DNA from: Diacronema lutheri
Lineage: Eukaryota > Haptophyta > Pavlovophyceae > Pavlovales > Pavlovaceae
Length of the DNA stretch: 64,000 nucleotides
Direction: 5' to 3'
Assembly: GCA_019448385.1 (NCBI GenBank)
Contig: JAGTXO010000044.1
Location: 1 to 64,000, forward strand
Below are positions 22,201 to 31,968 of the stretch, piece after piece. The position numbers were made by a program, and so were the translations under genes. The notes below the pieces were generated by a model. That model did not search any database. It was not told the DNA's origin and saw nothing but the letters and a program-made list of their open reading frames with translations. Positions within the stretch are counted from its first letter, which is position 1; the number at the start of each line of letters is the position of its first letter.

Positions 22201-25200
22201 GCGATGGGCAGCTGGCCATCCGGCGGCACACGCTCGGCACGGGCGCCGACGCGCCGGCGCACGCCGTCGTCTCGCTCCGCGTCGCGCACGTGAGCCACGC
22301 CATCCGCCGCGCGGCGGACGACGGCGGCGCGCGCGCCGAGCGGATGGCGCGCGCCGCGCGCGCGTTTTGCGATGTGGCGGCCGCGCTGCGCGTCGACGCG
22401 ATCCTGGCGGAGGTGCCCGAGGACCGCCCGACGGGCACGCCCTTCCTTGGCGGGCTGCTCGAGTTTTGGAACAAACGCCACGGGAGCTCGACGGCGCCAG
22501 CCACGCTCGCGCTCGGAGACGTGCGCGAGGTGGCCAAGCGGACGGCCGACGCAGCGGCCGGCCGAGCGGACGAGGTCCCTGCGGCTGGCCGTCCGCAGGT
22601 CGCGGCGCGCGCGTGCGCTGGCGCGATTGGCGGCGGCGCGGGCGCGGCGGGCGCCTCGGACGCTGCGCCCCGTGCACTGGCGGGCGCGTCGGGTGCGCGC
22701 ACGGACGGCGGCCCTGCCGACGCACCGCGCCAGCTGGAGAGCCGCTACGGCGAGGCGAGCAAGCTCGACCTACCCCAAGATTCCACTACGGGCTGCGTCC
22801 TCGACGCTCGCGAGGCCCAGGACCGCGCGCGCGTGCCTGCTGCGCCCGACGGCACAGCGCTGCGCCGCGTGCTCGACGCCGTCGGCGCGGGCGCGCCCGC
22901 GCAGCGCAGCCCGCGCTGGCACGACGAGCGATGGGAGGAGGTCACGGGCAGCAAGGTTGGCGACGTCGTGAACGACAACGCCGGCGTCGCGCACGAGACG
23001 CTCACCGACGAGTACGTGCACCGGCGGCGGCGCGAGGTGCGGACCAAGGCGACGACCGCGGGCATCCTCGGCGAGGCCGTCGCGCTGCGCAAGCTGGCGG
23101 CCGCGTACGGCATCACCGTCGTGTGCAACCTGCCGATGGTGCGTGCGGACCCGCACGACAAGAGCGCGCCGTTCGCCTTCTCGCCGGACGGGCTCGCCAT
23201 CCTCCCCGAAGACAACGAGCAGGTCCTCGTCGAGGTGAAGACGCTCACCAAGGCGGACGCCAAGGCGCACGAGGACGGGCCGCCGCAGCCGCACCGCGAT
23301 CAGCTGCAGCTCGGCATGCACGTCCTCGGCGTGCGCAAAGCGCTCTACGTGCAGTACCTCAGGCACGAGGACCGGATCGTCGTGCACGTCGTGACGCGCG
23401 GCGTCGGCTGGCTTGCATTCGCGCAGCCGAGGGTGCAGGCCTTCTGGGCGCGCGTCGTCGAGCGGCGCGCGCGGCTCGAGCGCGCGCGCGCCGACCACCC
23501 GGCTGCGAGCCGGCGGCACCGGCGGCAGCAGACGCCGGCCGGGCCGCCGCTCGTGCTCGCGCTGGACGGGCGCATCCCCGCCGCGCGCGCCGCCGCGCTG
23601 CACGCCGTCGCGCACGGCACCGCGAGCGCGGCGGCGGTGGCGGCGACGGCGGCGACGGGCGACGCGACGGCGTTGCAAGACGCGATCGCGGCGCTGCGCG
23701 CGCCCGTCGGCAATGCGGCGATCGACAGCGCAGCGCGTGCGGAGCGCGCGGCCGTCGAGCGGGCGATCGCGTACCTCGGGCAGCCGGCAGGCGACGCCGC
23801 CGCCCGCGGCACGGCCGAGGCGGCCGAGGAGGAGAGGACGGTCGACGCCGACATCTGCGCGTTGCTGCACCAGCTCGGCGCGAGCGTGGCGCACGTGCAC
23901 GTCGAGGACGCGGATTGCGTCACGCGTGAGCACTGGGGCGGGGCGGTGCTCGCTGCAGCGGGCGACCCGTCGAGCGCCCCCGCCATTTCGAGCGTCATCG
24001 TCGCGCACATCGTGCGGCTCGCCGGCTTTGGCGTCGAGCTCCCGCAGTCGATTCGCGTCGCCCCCAGCACGGCCGACTGGCACGAGGGCTGGCTCGACGT
24101 GCAGTGCGTGCTGCTGCGCACGCGCCGGCGCGGGCGGCGCGACGACGACTTTGTGGCCGTCGTCAGGCGCGGTGGGCGCTGGTTTGCGTGCGAGCCCGGC
24201 CGCGCGCGGCGGCTGCAGTGGCGGTCGGTCCTGCGCCGCGCGCGCGGCGGCGTCGACGGGACCGGCGAGGAGGCGTTCGCGGTCGTCTACGTGCGGCGCG
24301 GCGACGCGGCCGGCGACGCGGCTGGCGACGCGCAGGCCGAACGGGCGCGCGGCGGGCGCGCGCGCAGGCGCACGCGCGGCGGCACGCGCAAGCGCAAGCG
24401 CGGCGCCTCCGCCGGGCTCGAGGCGGCCGCGCCCGCCGGCGCGCCGGCGGGCGCTGCTCACCGCCCGCCCGCCAGGCGTGCCACGGTCGCCGCGCGCACC
24501 ACGCGCTCTGTGACCGACGCGCGGCACTCGGCGCCTGCCGCCACGGTTGCACCTGTCTTCGACTGGCGCGCCGGCCGCCCGCCCCCTGCCGCCGCCGCCG
24601 CCGCCAAGCGCGGCCAGGCGCTCGAGCCGGGGCAGTTCGCGCGGCCGCGTGGGCGCGCGCCATGGGGCAAGGTCTGGGACAGAGTCTCGGGTGCGTGGGC
24701 GGGCAAGCCGACTGGTGCTGCCGTCGCCGCCGCGCCGCCGCCGCTGCCGCCCGCCGCCGCGCCGCCGCCCGCCGCCGCGCCGCCGCCCACCGCCGCGCCG
24801 CCGCCCGCCGCCGCGCCGCCGCCCGCCGTCGCGCCGCCGCCCGCCGCCGCGCCGCCGCCGCCGCCGCCACCGGCGGCGCTCGGCCGCCGGCAGCACGTCG
24901 GCGCGGGCGGCAGCGCGGCGGGCCGGCGGCTCGCGGCCATCGCACGGCGGCAGCGCGGCGTGCGCGCGCCGCCGCCCGCCGCGCGCTTCCTCGCCACGCT
25001 GCCGCCACCGCCACGCGACGGCCTCGCGCGCACGAGCAAGCAGGCGCGCGCGAGGCGCAACGCGGACGGACGGCCGGCGCACGCGCGCGCGGCCAACGCG
25101 CGCGCCTTCTACCGCGGCGTGGAGCTCGGCGTGCACGCGACGCGCGCCATCGTCGACGCGCGCCACGCCGACCTGCCGCAGGCCGTCTTCGTGGCGGAGG

Positions 25201-28200
25201 CGCGGGCGATCGTCGCGCGCTCCGCCGGCGGCGGCGCGCTGCTCGCGCCGGACGACGTGCGCGACCTGTGCGACGCGCAGACGGACGCCGATCGCGCTGC
25301 GATCTGGGCGTCGGTGGGCGCGCACGAGGCGACGCGCATCTTCGCGCTCGTCACGCGCAACGCGAGCTTGGCGGGCGCGGCGCTGCTCGTGCTGCACACG
25401 CCGGCGGGCGCGCCGGCGCGCGCGCTCGGGCTCGTGGCGACGCGCTCGCGCGCGCCGTCGACGGGCGCGCCGCGCGACGCGCACAGGGCGCTGGTGCAGC
25501 GGTTGGACGTGCTGATGGACGCGATCGCCGCGGCGCGAGGCGCGTCGCCGCTCGAGCTCGAGCTCGCGCTCGCGCCCGAGCCGCAGAGCGCGTGCAACGC
25601 GCGTGCGGCCGCGCTGCTCTGCCTGCAGGCCGTCGCGGACGCGAGCGGCCGTCCCGCCGCTGAGGACGCGCTGGCCGCGCTCGACGACGCGCGCGGCATC
25701 GACCGGCACTGCCACGCCGTCCGGCAGCAGATCGAGGCGAAGCTCGCGTGGCGGCGCGCCGACGGCGCCGTCGGCGTTGACGGCGCCGACGGCGCGCCCG
25801 CGCTCGCGCCTGCCGCCGCACCGCCGGCGTGCGCGCCGGCGCACGCTGCCGGCGAGGCGGCGGTCGACCAGGCGATCGTCACGCGGGTGCGCGACGCGCT
25901 GCGCGCGTGGGCGACGACTGGCACCGCGCCCAGCGCGGCGGTGCTCGACGACGCCTGCGCCGCGTACACGGCCCGCGCACGCGCGCGCAAGGACGCGCGC
26001 ACGGCGCTGGGCCCGACGCGCGCGGCCGAGCTGCTCGCCGCGGCCGCGCGCGGCGGAGCCGACGGGGCGGATGCCGCGCGCGCGCTGCTCGGCGGCACGC
26101 CGCGCCTGCTCGTCGTGCTCCTCTGCGTGCCCGTCGCCGCGCCGTCCGGCGAGCCGCCGCGCCCGGTCGGGCTGCTCGTCGCCGACCGGCCGACGGACGA
26201 CTCGCGCCCGGCCGCGCTCGTGCGCTACGACTTTGCGCCGCTCGACGCGGACGTGGCCGTCGCGGTCGGCGCGCATGCCGTCGCGCTGGCCAGTGCGATC
26301 TGGCCGCTGCTCGCGGCCGAGGGGGAGCCGCGGCCATCGCCCGTCGTGCGCTCGCAGCCGCGCGGCGGCGACGATGGCGCGCGTGCGCTCGCAACGTTCG
26401 CGTGCCTCGACGCGCTGATGACCGCCAGCGTCGGCGCGCACGGCCTCGCGGGCGGCGCGGGCATGCTGCCCGCGCTGGTCGCGCGAGGCGCCGCGGCCGC
26501 CCAGCGCGAGCGGCAGCTGCGCGCGGCCGCCGAGAGGCTGGGCGGCACGGTCGCTGGGTGGCCGGACACGGGCGCGAGCGCGGCGGGCGCGAGCGTCGAC
26601 GAGGAGGCGCGCACGTACGAGGTCGAGGCGGTCGTCGACGAGCGCCGCAAGGCGGGCAAGAAGGTGACGTTCCAGTTCCGGATCAGGTGGCGGGGCTACG
26701 ACGAGAGCGCCGACACGTGGGAGCCTGAGGCCAACGTGAGCAGCGACCTCGTCGCCCAGTTCCGCAAGACGCGCGACGAGCAGAAGCGGCGCGCGGGCGT
26801 ATCGGGCAGCGGCAGCGGCGGCGCGGGCGCGGCGTCGGCATTGGCGTCGGCGCCGCTTCGCGCGCACGGCGAGTCGGGCGCCGCGGGCAAGCGCGCCGCG
26901 GCGGGTGCCGCCGCGAGCGCGCGCGACGCCGCGGGCGCGCGCGCGCCGAGCGTTCCCCGCGCGCGCGGCGTCGAGCGCGCGCGCGTGGACGAGCCCGCTG
27001 CGCCGAGCGCGCGCGCCGCCGGCGGCGCGACGGCGCGCACGCGCGGCAGCGTGCTCCCGGGCTTCGTGGTCAAGCGCTCGACGCTCAACGCGGGGCCGCA
27101 GGCGGTGACGGCGCAGCCCGGTGCGCGGAAGGAGCTGCGGCGCATCGCGGCGGCCGTGCACAGGCTCACGACACAGGCGTACCGCGTCATCAACAAGGTG
27201 GTGCGCGACGAGGCTGCGGTGGCGAGCGCGCAGGCCGTCGGCGCGGCGTCAGGCGGCCCGTCGACCAGCGTGCACACGTCGACCACGATGGACAAGGGAA
27301 CCGTCCGTGCGATCTTCTCGGCCATCGGCTGGCACAAGGACGAGAGCACGTACGGTGCAGCGCCCCGAGGCAAGCCCGCCGAGCAAGCCGCCGCGCAGAC
27401 CAAGGCGGCGACGGCGCGCGCCGTCGGCGAGATGGCCGAGGGCGTCCAGCCCGTCTGCGCGGTGGGCCTCACGGAGATCCTCGAGGCGGAGGCGACGCAG
27501 GTGTCCACCGCGTGCCTGATGCATCCATCGCGCGTCGTGAACGGGCTGCTCCGCGACGTCGTCCGCGCGGCAGTCGAGCGCGACGAGGCGCTCGTCGCGC
27601 TGCCCGAGATGCAGCGAAACGCGCGCGTGCGCGAGCTGTGCGAGCGGCTGCTGCGCGGCGACGTGGAGGGCGCGCGCGTCGGCTGCCCCGCCGCGCTCGA
27701 CCGCCACCTGCCCGACATGGTCCTCCACAAGATCGACTACAAGTGCACGCCCACGAAAAGGTGGAACTACGACCGGCACACGACGCGCTACTTCCTCGTG
27801 CAGATCCGCACCCTGCAGCACGTGGCCGAGGGGCAGGCGCTGCTCTGCCGGCTCGCGCACATCCACACGCAGCTGACCGGACGGCCGCCGCGGTACAATG
27901 TGGCGCCGCTGCGCACGCACAATGTGCGCGCGAGGCGTGGCTGCCGCTGCCGCCGCCGAGGGCCCAAGCGCGCGCGCGCCGCCGCCGTGCGCGCCGCCCC
28001 GCGGCCAGGTTGGTCACGCGCCCGCGCGCTCGCGCGCCGCGCGCTGCGCGCAGGTGCCGCGCAACGTGCGCTTCGCCGCGAGCGCCATCTGGGTGACGCT
28101 TTCGGATGACGAGCGCAAGGAGCTGCGCGCGCGGCTCAAGGCGCTGGACCTGCGCGACCACGATGGCGAGCCGATCAAGTGAACAGGCACAAACGGCAAC

Positions 28201-29778
28201 ACCCCGCCGATGTCGGACGTGCGCGTCAGGTACGCGGTCTTTGCGACGCGCTTCGACATCTCCAACCGCGTCTTCGACTACGCCGGGCGCGAGCGGCCGC
28301 CGGCCGATCTGCCGTGGCACGCGCGGCGCTCGTGGGTTGGCCTCGCGCCGCTGCCGCGCGTGCCGCTCCCGGGCCGGCAGCCCGTCAAGTCGGTGGTGAC
28401 AGATGGCGTCGCCGTGCACGCCGTCGGGACCGTCCTCGTGCCGAAGGCGCAGGCGCCGGCCGGCGGCTCGGGCGTCCTGCACCGCTGGCGCCGGCCGGAC
28501 GGGCGCATCGCCGTCGCGCTCGGCTCCGAGCTGCGGCGGGCGATCGACGTCGAGGCGGCGGTCGTCGTCGCGGCCGACCCGAACATGGGCAACATCACCA
28601 CCTACTCTGCGCACGTCGGGCGGGCGGCCGTCTGGCGGCAGTTCACGCAGCGCGCGCGCGCGCGCGCCGCGGGCTTTGCGCGCGAGACGGCCAAGACCAA
28701 CGCGGCGCGGCGGCGCGTGCGCAAGGACGGGCGCGGCGAGGAGTTCAGCGTGGAGGCGGACGAGGCGCGGCTTGGCGAGGCGCACAGCGCCAAGGTGCTC
28801 GGCGAGGGCGAGTTCCACGCCTTCCACCGCGAGAGCGCGCGGGTGCGCGAGCGCGCCGCCGAGCACGTGTACGACGCGCCGGCGCGCCGGAAGGAGCGCT
28901 GGCGGCGCGACAGCGGCGGGCGGTCCAACGCGGCGCGCGTCGCCGAGGCGCTCATCGCGGCGCACTGTGTCGACGGCGTGACGCGCGACCGGCTGCTCGT
29001 GTGCGTGGGCAAGTGGCTGCGCGACCACAAGGGCGCGCAGCCCAAGGGCGCGCCGCCCGCCTTCCAGGTGGGGCTGCTGCGCGAGCTGCGGCGGCGCGGC
29101 GTCGCGGCCGTCTTCGTGCCCGAGCCGTACACGTCGATGCACTGCTCGATGCCGCGGCTCGCCAAGGGCGGCAGGCTGCAGCGCTGCGGCGCGGAGCTCG
29201 CGCAGAACCCGCGCCTGCCCGTGGCAAAGGGCGGCACGCGCACGGTGCACGCGCTCGTCATCTGCCCGGCGTGCAACGGCGGCAAGAAGCCCGTGCACCG
29301 CGACTACAACGCCGCGCGCAACATCTTCTACGACGTGCACGACATGGCGGCGCACGCGGCCGGGCGCGACACCACGTCGACGCCTGAGCGCTTTGCCCTC
29401 GTGCTCGCCTGGTGGGCGCGCGGCGAGGTGTGGGAGCGTGAGGAGCGCATGGTGCACGGCGAGGGCGACGACTGCGACGACGAGTGCGACGGCGACGACG
29501 AGGGCGACGACGAGGGCGACGACGACGACGACGACGATGGCAGCGGCGACGGCGGCGGCGGCGAGGGCGACGGCGACGGCGACGGCGACGGAGGCGGCGG
29601 CGGCGACGACGACGATGACGGCGGGGGAGGCGGCGGCGGCGACGGCGGTGGCGACGACGGCGGCGGGCGCGGCGGCGGTGGCGGCGGCGGCTCTCGCGCC
29701 CGCACCCCCGCCCGCGGAGCTGCCAGCGCCAGTGCCGGCGGCGGCAGCGCGCGCGGGCCGAAGCGCGGCCGGCGTTGA
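10870..29778 (+). CDS. Giant multidomain element protein: C48-like peptidase x2, YqaJ nuclease, chromodomain, Fanzor
   Basis: ATG at 10870 (MEDSVKDALPGG). Three open frames connect through predicted introns. One at 11864-11915 (52 nt) is tentative. The intron at 14546-14678 (133 nt, phase 0) joins GGW to GRPADLRL. Those at 27924-28053 (130 nt) and 28179-28229 (51 nt) lie in the Fanzor part. One frame has no stop for 13.5 kb, giving a product of about 6,200 residues if it is a single gene. Domains in order: C48-like peptidase 1; coiled-coil-like and Ala/Arg-rich stretches; 19-residue repeats; C48-like peptidase 2; long uncharacterised stretches; YqaJ-type nuclease; proline-rich linker; chromodomain; Fanzor; acidic Gly/Asp tail. 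It could be a self-cleaving polyprotein, or several genes whose boundaries are hidden by the high GC. No DDE transposase or tyrosine recombinase was recognised. Confidence 0.55.
11100..11450 (+). other. Ulp1/C48-like peptidase module 1
   Basis: Counting from the ATG at 10870, the order typical of C48/adenain-like peptidases is seen: His105 (GLVHWAAAYLLL), Asp132 (LLADSRT), Gln173 and Cys178 (PPQSGAACCF). Gln lies 41 residues after Asp, and Cys lies 5 after Gln. Module 2 in the same locus has exactly these two spacings. In known families the fold cleaves SUMO/ubiquitin-like tails or viral polyproteins; the target here is unknown. Confidence 0.5.
17765..18055 (+). repeat. 57 bp (19-codon) tandem repeats
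   Basis: Four to five imperfect units, each with CCTTCGCGCCTGCCGCCGAC and then GGTGTTTTC or a variant, start at about 17791, 17848, 17905 and 17956 (the last after a 6 bp shortening). They encode an Ala/Pro-rich linker (AFAPAADGVF) just before C48-like module 2. The period is a multiple of three, so the frame is kept. Confidence 0.75.
18330..18850 (+). other. Ulp1/C48-like peptidase module 2
   Basis: In the long frame the catalytic order is His (codon 18522, SGHFTALRLVR), Asp (18591, VLVDTLAS), Gln (18714) and Cys (18729, AAQRGATCGLAIVGAL). Asp-to-Gln is 41 residues and Gln-to-Cys is 5, the same as module 1. This is the more canonical copy because TCG resembles the DCG motif of Ulp1. An SAPRTFSVADMYAVGERL tail follows. 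Confidence 0.6.
19125..19203 (+). repeat. (GCC)n tract encoding polyalanine
   Basis: About 24 consecutive GCC codons follow a proline/glycine stretch, between C48-like module 2 and the next globular segment. It is probably a linker and a likely site of length variation. Confidence 0.85.
22900..23480 (+). other. YqaJ/lambda-exonuclease-like PD-(D/E)XK nuclease module
   Basis: The N-terminal signature QRSPRWHDERWEEVTGSKVG (about 22903-22962) matches the start of YqaJ viral recombinase domains. The catalytic core follows: FAFSPDGL (Asp codon 23187) and LVEVKT (Glu codon 23232, Lys codon 23238). The helix RDQLQLGMHVLGV and the strand KALYVQYL come next. This gives the D-(E)-x-K arrangement with the downstream Gln typical of the family. 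Such enzymes resect dsDNA ends in phage recombination. Here the module sits in frame between a peptidase module and a chromodomain-Fanzor. Confidence 0.75.
24727..24872 (+). repeat. PPPAAA-encoding tandem repeat
   Basis: An 18 bp-type unit (GCCGCGCCGCCGCCC variants) is repeated about seven times and encodes alternating PPP and AAA, with single Thr and Val substitutions. It forms a linker after the YqaJ-type module. Confidence 0.8.
26600..26775 (+). other. Chromodomain
   Basis: The sequence starts TYEVEAVVDERRKAGKKV and continues through FRIRWRGYDESADTWEPEAN to a C-terminal helix VAQFRKTRDEQKRR. The three aromatic-cage positions of HP1-type chromodomains are present: Tyr (codon 26616), Trp (26688) and Tyr of RWRGY. 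In HP1 and chromoviral integrases this fold binds methylated histone H3. It lies about 280 bp before the Fanzor N-terminus in the same frame, so it may direct the element or nuclease to chromatin marks. Confidence 0.85.
27040..29778 (+). CDS. Fanzor (eukaryotic TnpB-like RNA-guided nuclease), C-terminal part of the giant frame
   Basis: The N-terminal helical region starts near GSVLPGFVVKRSTLNAGPQ (about 27040). Two introns restore the frame: 27924-28053 joins APLRTHN to VPRNVRFAASAIWV, and 28179-28229 (51 nt) removes an in-frame TGA and joins GEPIK to YAVFATRFDISN. RuvC-I is VVAADPNMGNITTY (about 28566-28610), RuvC-II is VFVPEPYTSMHCS (about 29111-29150) and RuvC-III is HRDYNAARNIFYDVH (about 29298-29342). 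The zinc-ribbon cysteines lie in TSMHCS, LQRC and CPAC. An acidic Gly/Asp tail of about 115 residues follows the core. Known Fanzors cut DNA guided by an RNA taken from the element's 3' side. All three acidic catalytic positions are kept, so it could be active. Confidence 0.8.
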
Positions 29779-30680
29779 CGCACGGCCGAGCCGCGCAGCG
29801 GTCGACGCTTTGCGGGCTCTGCCCAGGTCGCGCGCGGCTGGCGACGCGTGCCGCGCGCGGCACGACCGTGCACGCCGCCACCCGTGGCCGAGCGCGCCGC
29901 ACCAGCCGGCCCGCTCCAACCGCCGTGCGGATCACGGACGCTCGCTACGGCTCGTCGGCGCGCGTCACCTGCGCCGGCGGCCACGGCGCCGTCTGCTCCG
30001 GCCTCGTCGCGAGCAGCCCGACCGCTGCTCGCCGCCCGCACGCCGCCGCAGCAACGCTGCGCGTCGTGCTCCCCCGCTCGCCAAACGCGAAGAGCTCCCT
30101 CACAAGGACGTCCTTCCGAACGGCCCGCGCTGCACTCGGGGCGCGATCGTGCCCCTGATCGGATTTGGCTTGACCATCTATACCTTACAGGCGGGTCAGC
30201 AGGAGGGGCGCGCACGGGGCCGAGGCTGGACAAACGGAGCGAGCGAAAGGGCGCACGCAACATCAGGCCGAAATCAGGGCGTCGACCCTTATATAATAAC
30301 GACGCTTTCCGACGGGTCAACAGATGGGGTCAGGAAGTGCGCAGCGAGGCGCCAGGCGGAGCAGGCCCAAAGGCCCACACGCGCCTAGCCACCGCGCGCC
30401 GCCGCCCGCGCGCCGCCGCACCGGTGGCTGCCGTCAATCACACCACCGGCCGACGCGCACGCGCACGCCGAGGCCCGAAGATCGTCGGCGACGACCGCCA
30501 CCCCCGAGCCGCCGCCTGCCACGTCGCCAAGCCGCCCGCCGCCGCTGCAGAGCGCGACGCCCGCCGCCAGCGAGCCGCCGCCCTCCCCGCCGCGTCGCAG
30601 CCCCCTGTCGCCGCGGCGAAGCGCACCGCCACCCGCCGCCAGCGTGGCAAGCGCCGCGATGCTGGCCGCGTGGCCGCGCA
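29779..30680. other. Fanzor 3' flank: no gene; candidate guide-RNA/right-end region
   Basis: No supported coding sequence follows the Fanzor stop. The first 350 bp are GC-rich and unremarkable. The sequence then becomes less GC-rich (about 30140-30320) and holds the dispersed repeat described separately. In TnpB and Fanzor systems the guide RNA comes from the sequence overlapping or following the ORF's 3' end, so this is the place to look for one. No RNA structure was verified. Confidence 0.35.
30181..30405. repeat. Dispersed repeat, fullest copy
   Basis: The left half (30181-30290) is about 80% identical to the reverse complement of 52428-52541, sharing for example CCCTTTCGCTCGCTCCGTT and CCTCGGCCCCGTG on the minus strand here. 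The right half (about 30290-30405) resembles 33925-34080 in direct orientation (AGCGAGGC, GGCCCAAAGGCCC, CGCCTAGCC). The copy is about 400 bp downstream of the Fanzor stop. It holds no ORF. Confidence 0.6.
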
Positions 30681-31565
30681 CGCGCGCCCCGCCACCCCCA
30701 AACCCACCGACCGGGGCGAAAAGTACGTTGTTCGCGGTGCCGGCGCAGTCGATGGGCAGGGGCGGCGGGGCGCGCGGAGCGCGGCCAGCAGAGCGCGAGG
30801 GCGCAGCCGTCGCAAGCGAAGGTTTCGTCGTAGAGAAGGCCACGCCGCCGTCGCTCGTGCGGCCGTGCGCGCGCGCCCCGCCACCTCCAAACCCACCGAC
30901 CGGGGCGAAAAGTACGTTGTTCGCGGTGCCGGCGCAGTCGATGGGCAGGGGCGGCGGGGCGCGCGGAACGCGGCCATCAGAGCGCGAGGGCGCAGCCGTC
31001 GCAAGCGAAGGTTTCGTCGTAGAGAAGGCCACGCCGCCGTCGCTCGTGCGGCCGTGCGCGCGCGCCCCGCCACCCCCAAACCCACCGACCGGGGCGAAAA
31101 GTACGTTGTTCGCGGTGCCGGCGCAGTCGATGGGCAGGGGCGGCGGGGCGCGCGGAGCGCGGCCAGCAGAGCGCGAGGGCGCAGCCGTCGCAAGCGAAGG
31201 TTTCGTCGTAGAGAAGGCCACGCCGCCGTCGCTCGTGCGGCCGTGCGCGCGCGCCCCGCCACCCCCAAACCCACCGACCGGGGCGAAAAGTACGTTGTTC
31301 GCGGTGCCGGCGCAGTCGATGGGCAGGGGCGGCGGGGCGCGCGGAGCGCGGCCAGCAGAGCGCGAGGGCGCAGCCGTCGCAAGCGAAGGTTTCGTCGTAG
31401 AGAAGGCCACGCCGCCGTCGCTCGTGCGGCCGTGCGCGCGCGCCCCGCCACCCCCAAACCCACCGACCGGGGCGAAAAGTACGTTGTTCGCGGTGCCGGC
31501 GCAGTCGATGGGCAGGGGCGGCGGGGCGCGCGGAGCGCGGCCAGCAGAGCGCGAGGGCGCAGCCT
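30672..31565. repeat. Five tandem copies of a 189 bp unit
   Basis: The marker CGGGGCGAAAAGTACGTTG occurs at 30712, 30901, 31090, 31279 and 31468, exactly 189 bp apart, with only scattered substitutions between units. Because 189 is a multiple of three, several reading frames on both strands stay open across the array; the ORFs therefore give no evidence of coding. The longest minus-strand ORF begins with TTG, not ATG. Near-identity suggests recent expansion or homogenisation. Confidence 0.95.
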
Positions 31566-31683
31566 GGATGGCAAAGGCAGGCGTCGTCAAGGCAGCCGGC
31601 GTTTCGAAGCTTCCGGCCGGCACGGCCGCGCCGGCGCGCGCCGCGCCGACGGGGACCACGGTGCCTCGCAGCTGTTCAAAAGC

Positions 31684-31703
31684 TATATATATATATATAT
31701 ATA
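31684..31703. repeat. (TA)n microsatellite
   Basis: About ten TA dinucleotides just after the 189 bp array. It stands out in otherwise GC-rich DNA. Confidence 0.95.
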
Positions 31704-31968
31704 TCGCGGTCCGGGCTGGTCCGGTCAGTAGGGGGCTGAGAGTACGACCCGGGTCGTACAATCAATCGAGCGGGCGCGGCGGACGGAGGGCCCGAGCCGG
31801 GCCGACGGAGGGTCCGACCGGAAGGGCTCGAGTGATTGACGCCCAGTAGAATAGAATGGCGGATTCCGGGGAGGTCGCAACTGGCATCGCGCAAGCTGAG
31901 GCGCTCTGACTGACCGGACCGCGCCGAGTGCGCTTGCCACATGGGAGCAAACCAGCGAAACCCTCGGG

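Noticed and set aside
19305-27161. Very long minus-strand ORFs (over 1000 codons) opposite the giant gene
   Set aside because: They are antisense shadows. With third positions almost always G or C, stop codons are rare on both strands, and these translations are Arg/His-rich without any domain, whereas the plus frame carries recognisable families.
2580-29778. Helitron assignment for the Pif1 plus cysteine-peptidase region
   Set aside because: No HUH Rep domain or Helitron end was found, and the helicase is separated from the peptidases by other loci.
30385-31761. Minus-strand 458-codon repeat protein across the 189 bp array
   Set aside because: Its first codon is TTG, it starts in the TA microsatellite zone, and the period of 189 keeps several frames open automatically.
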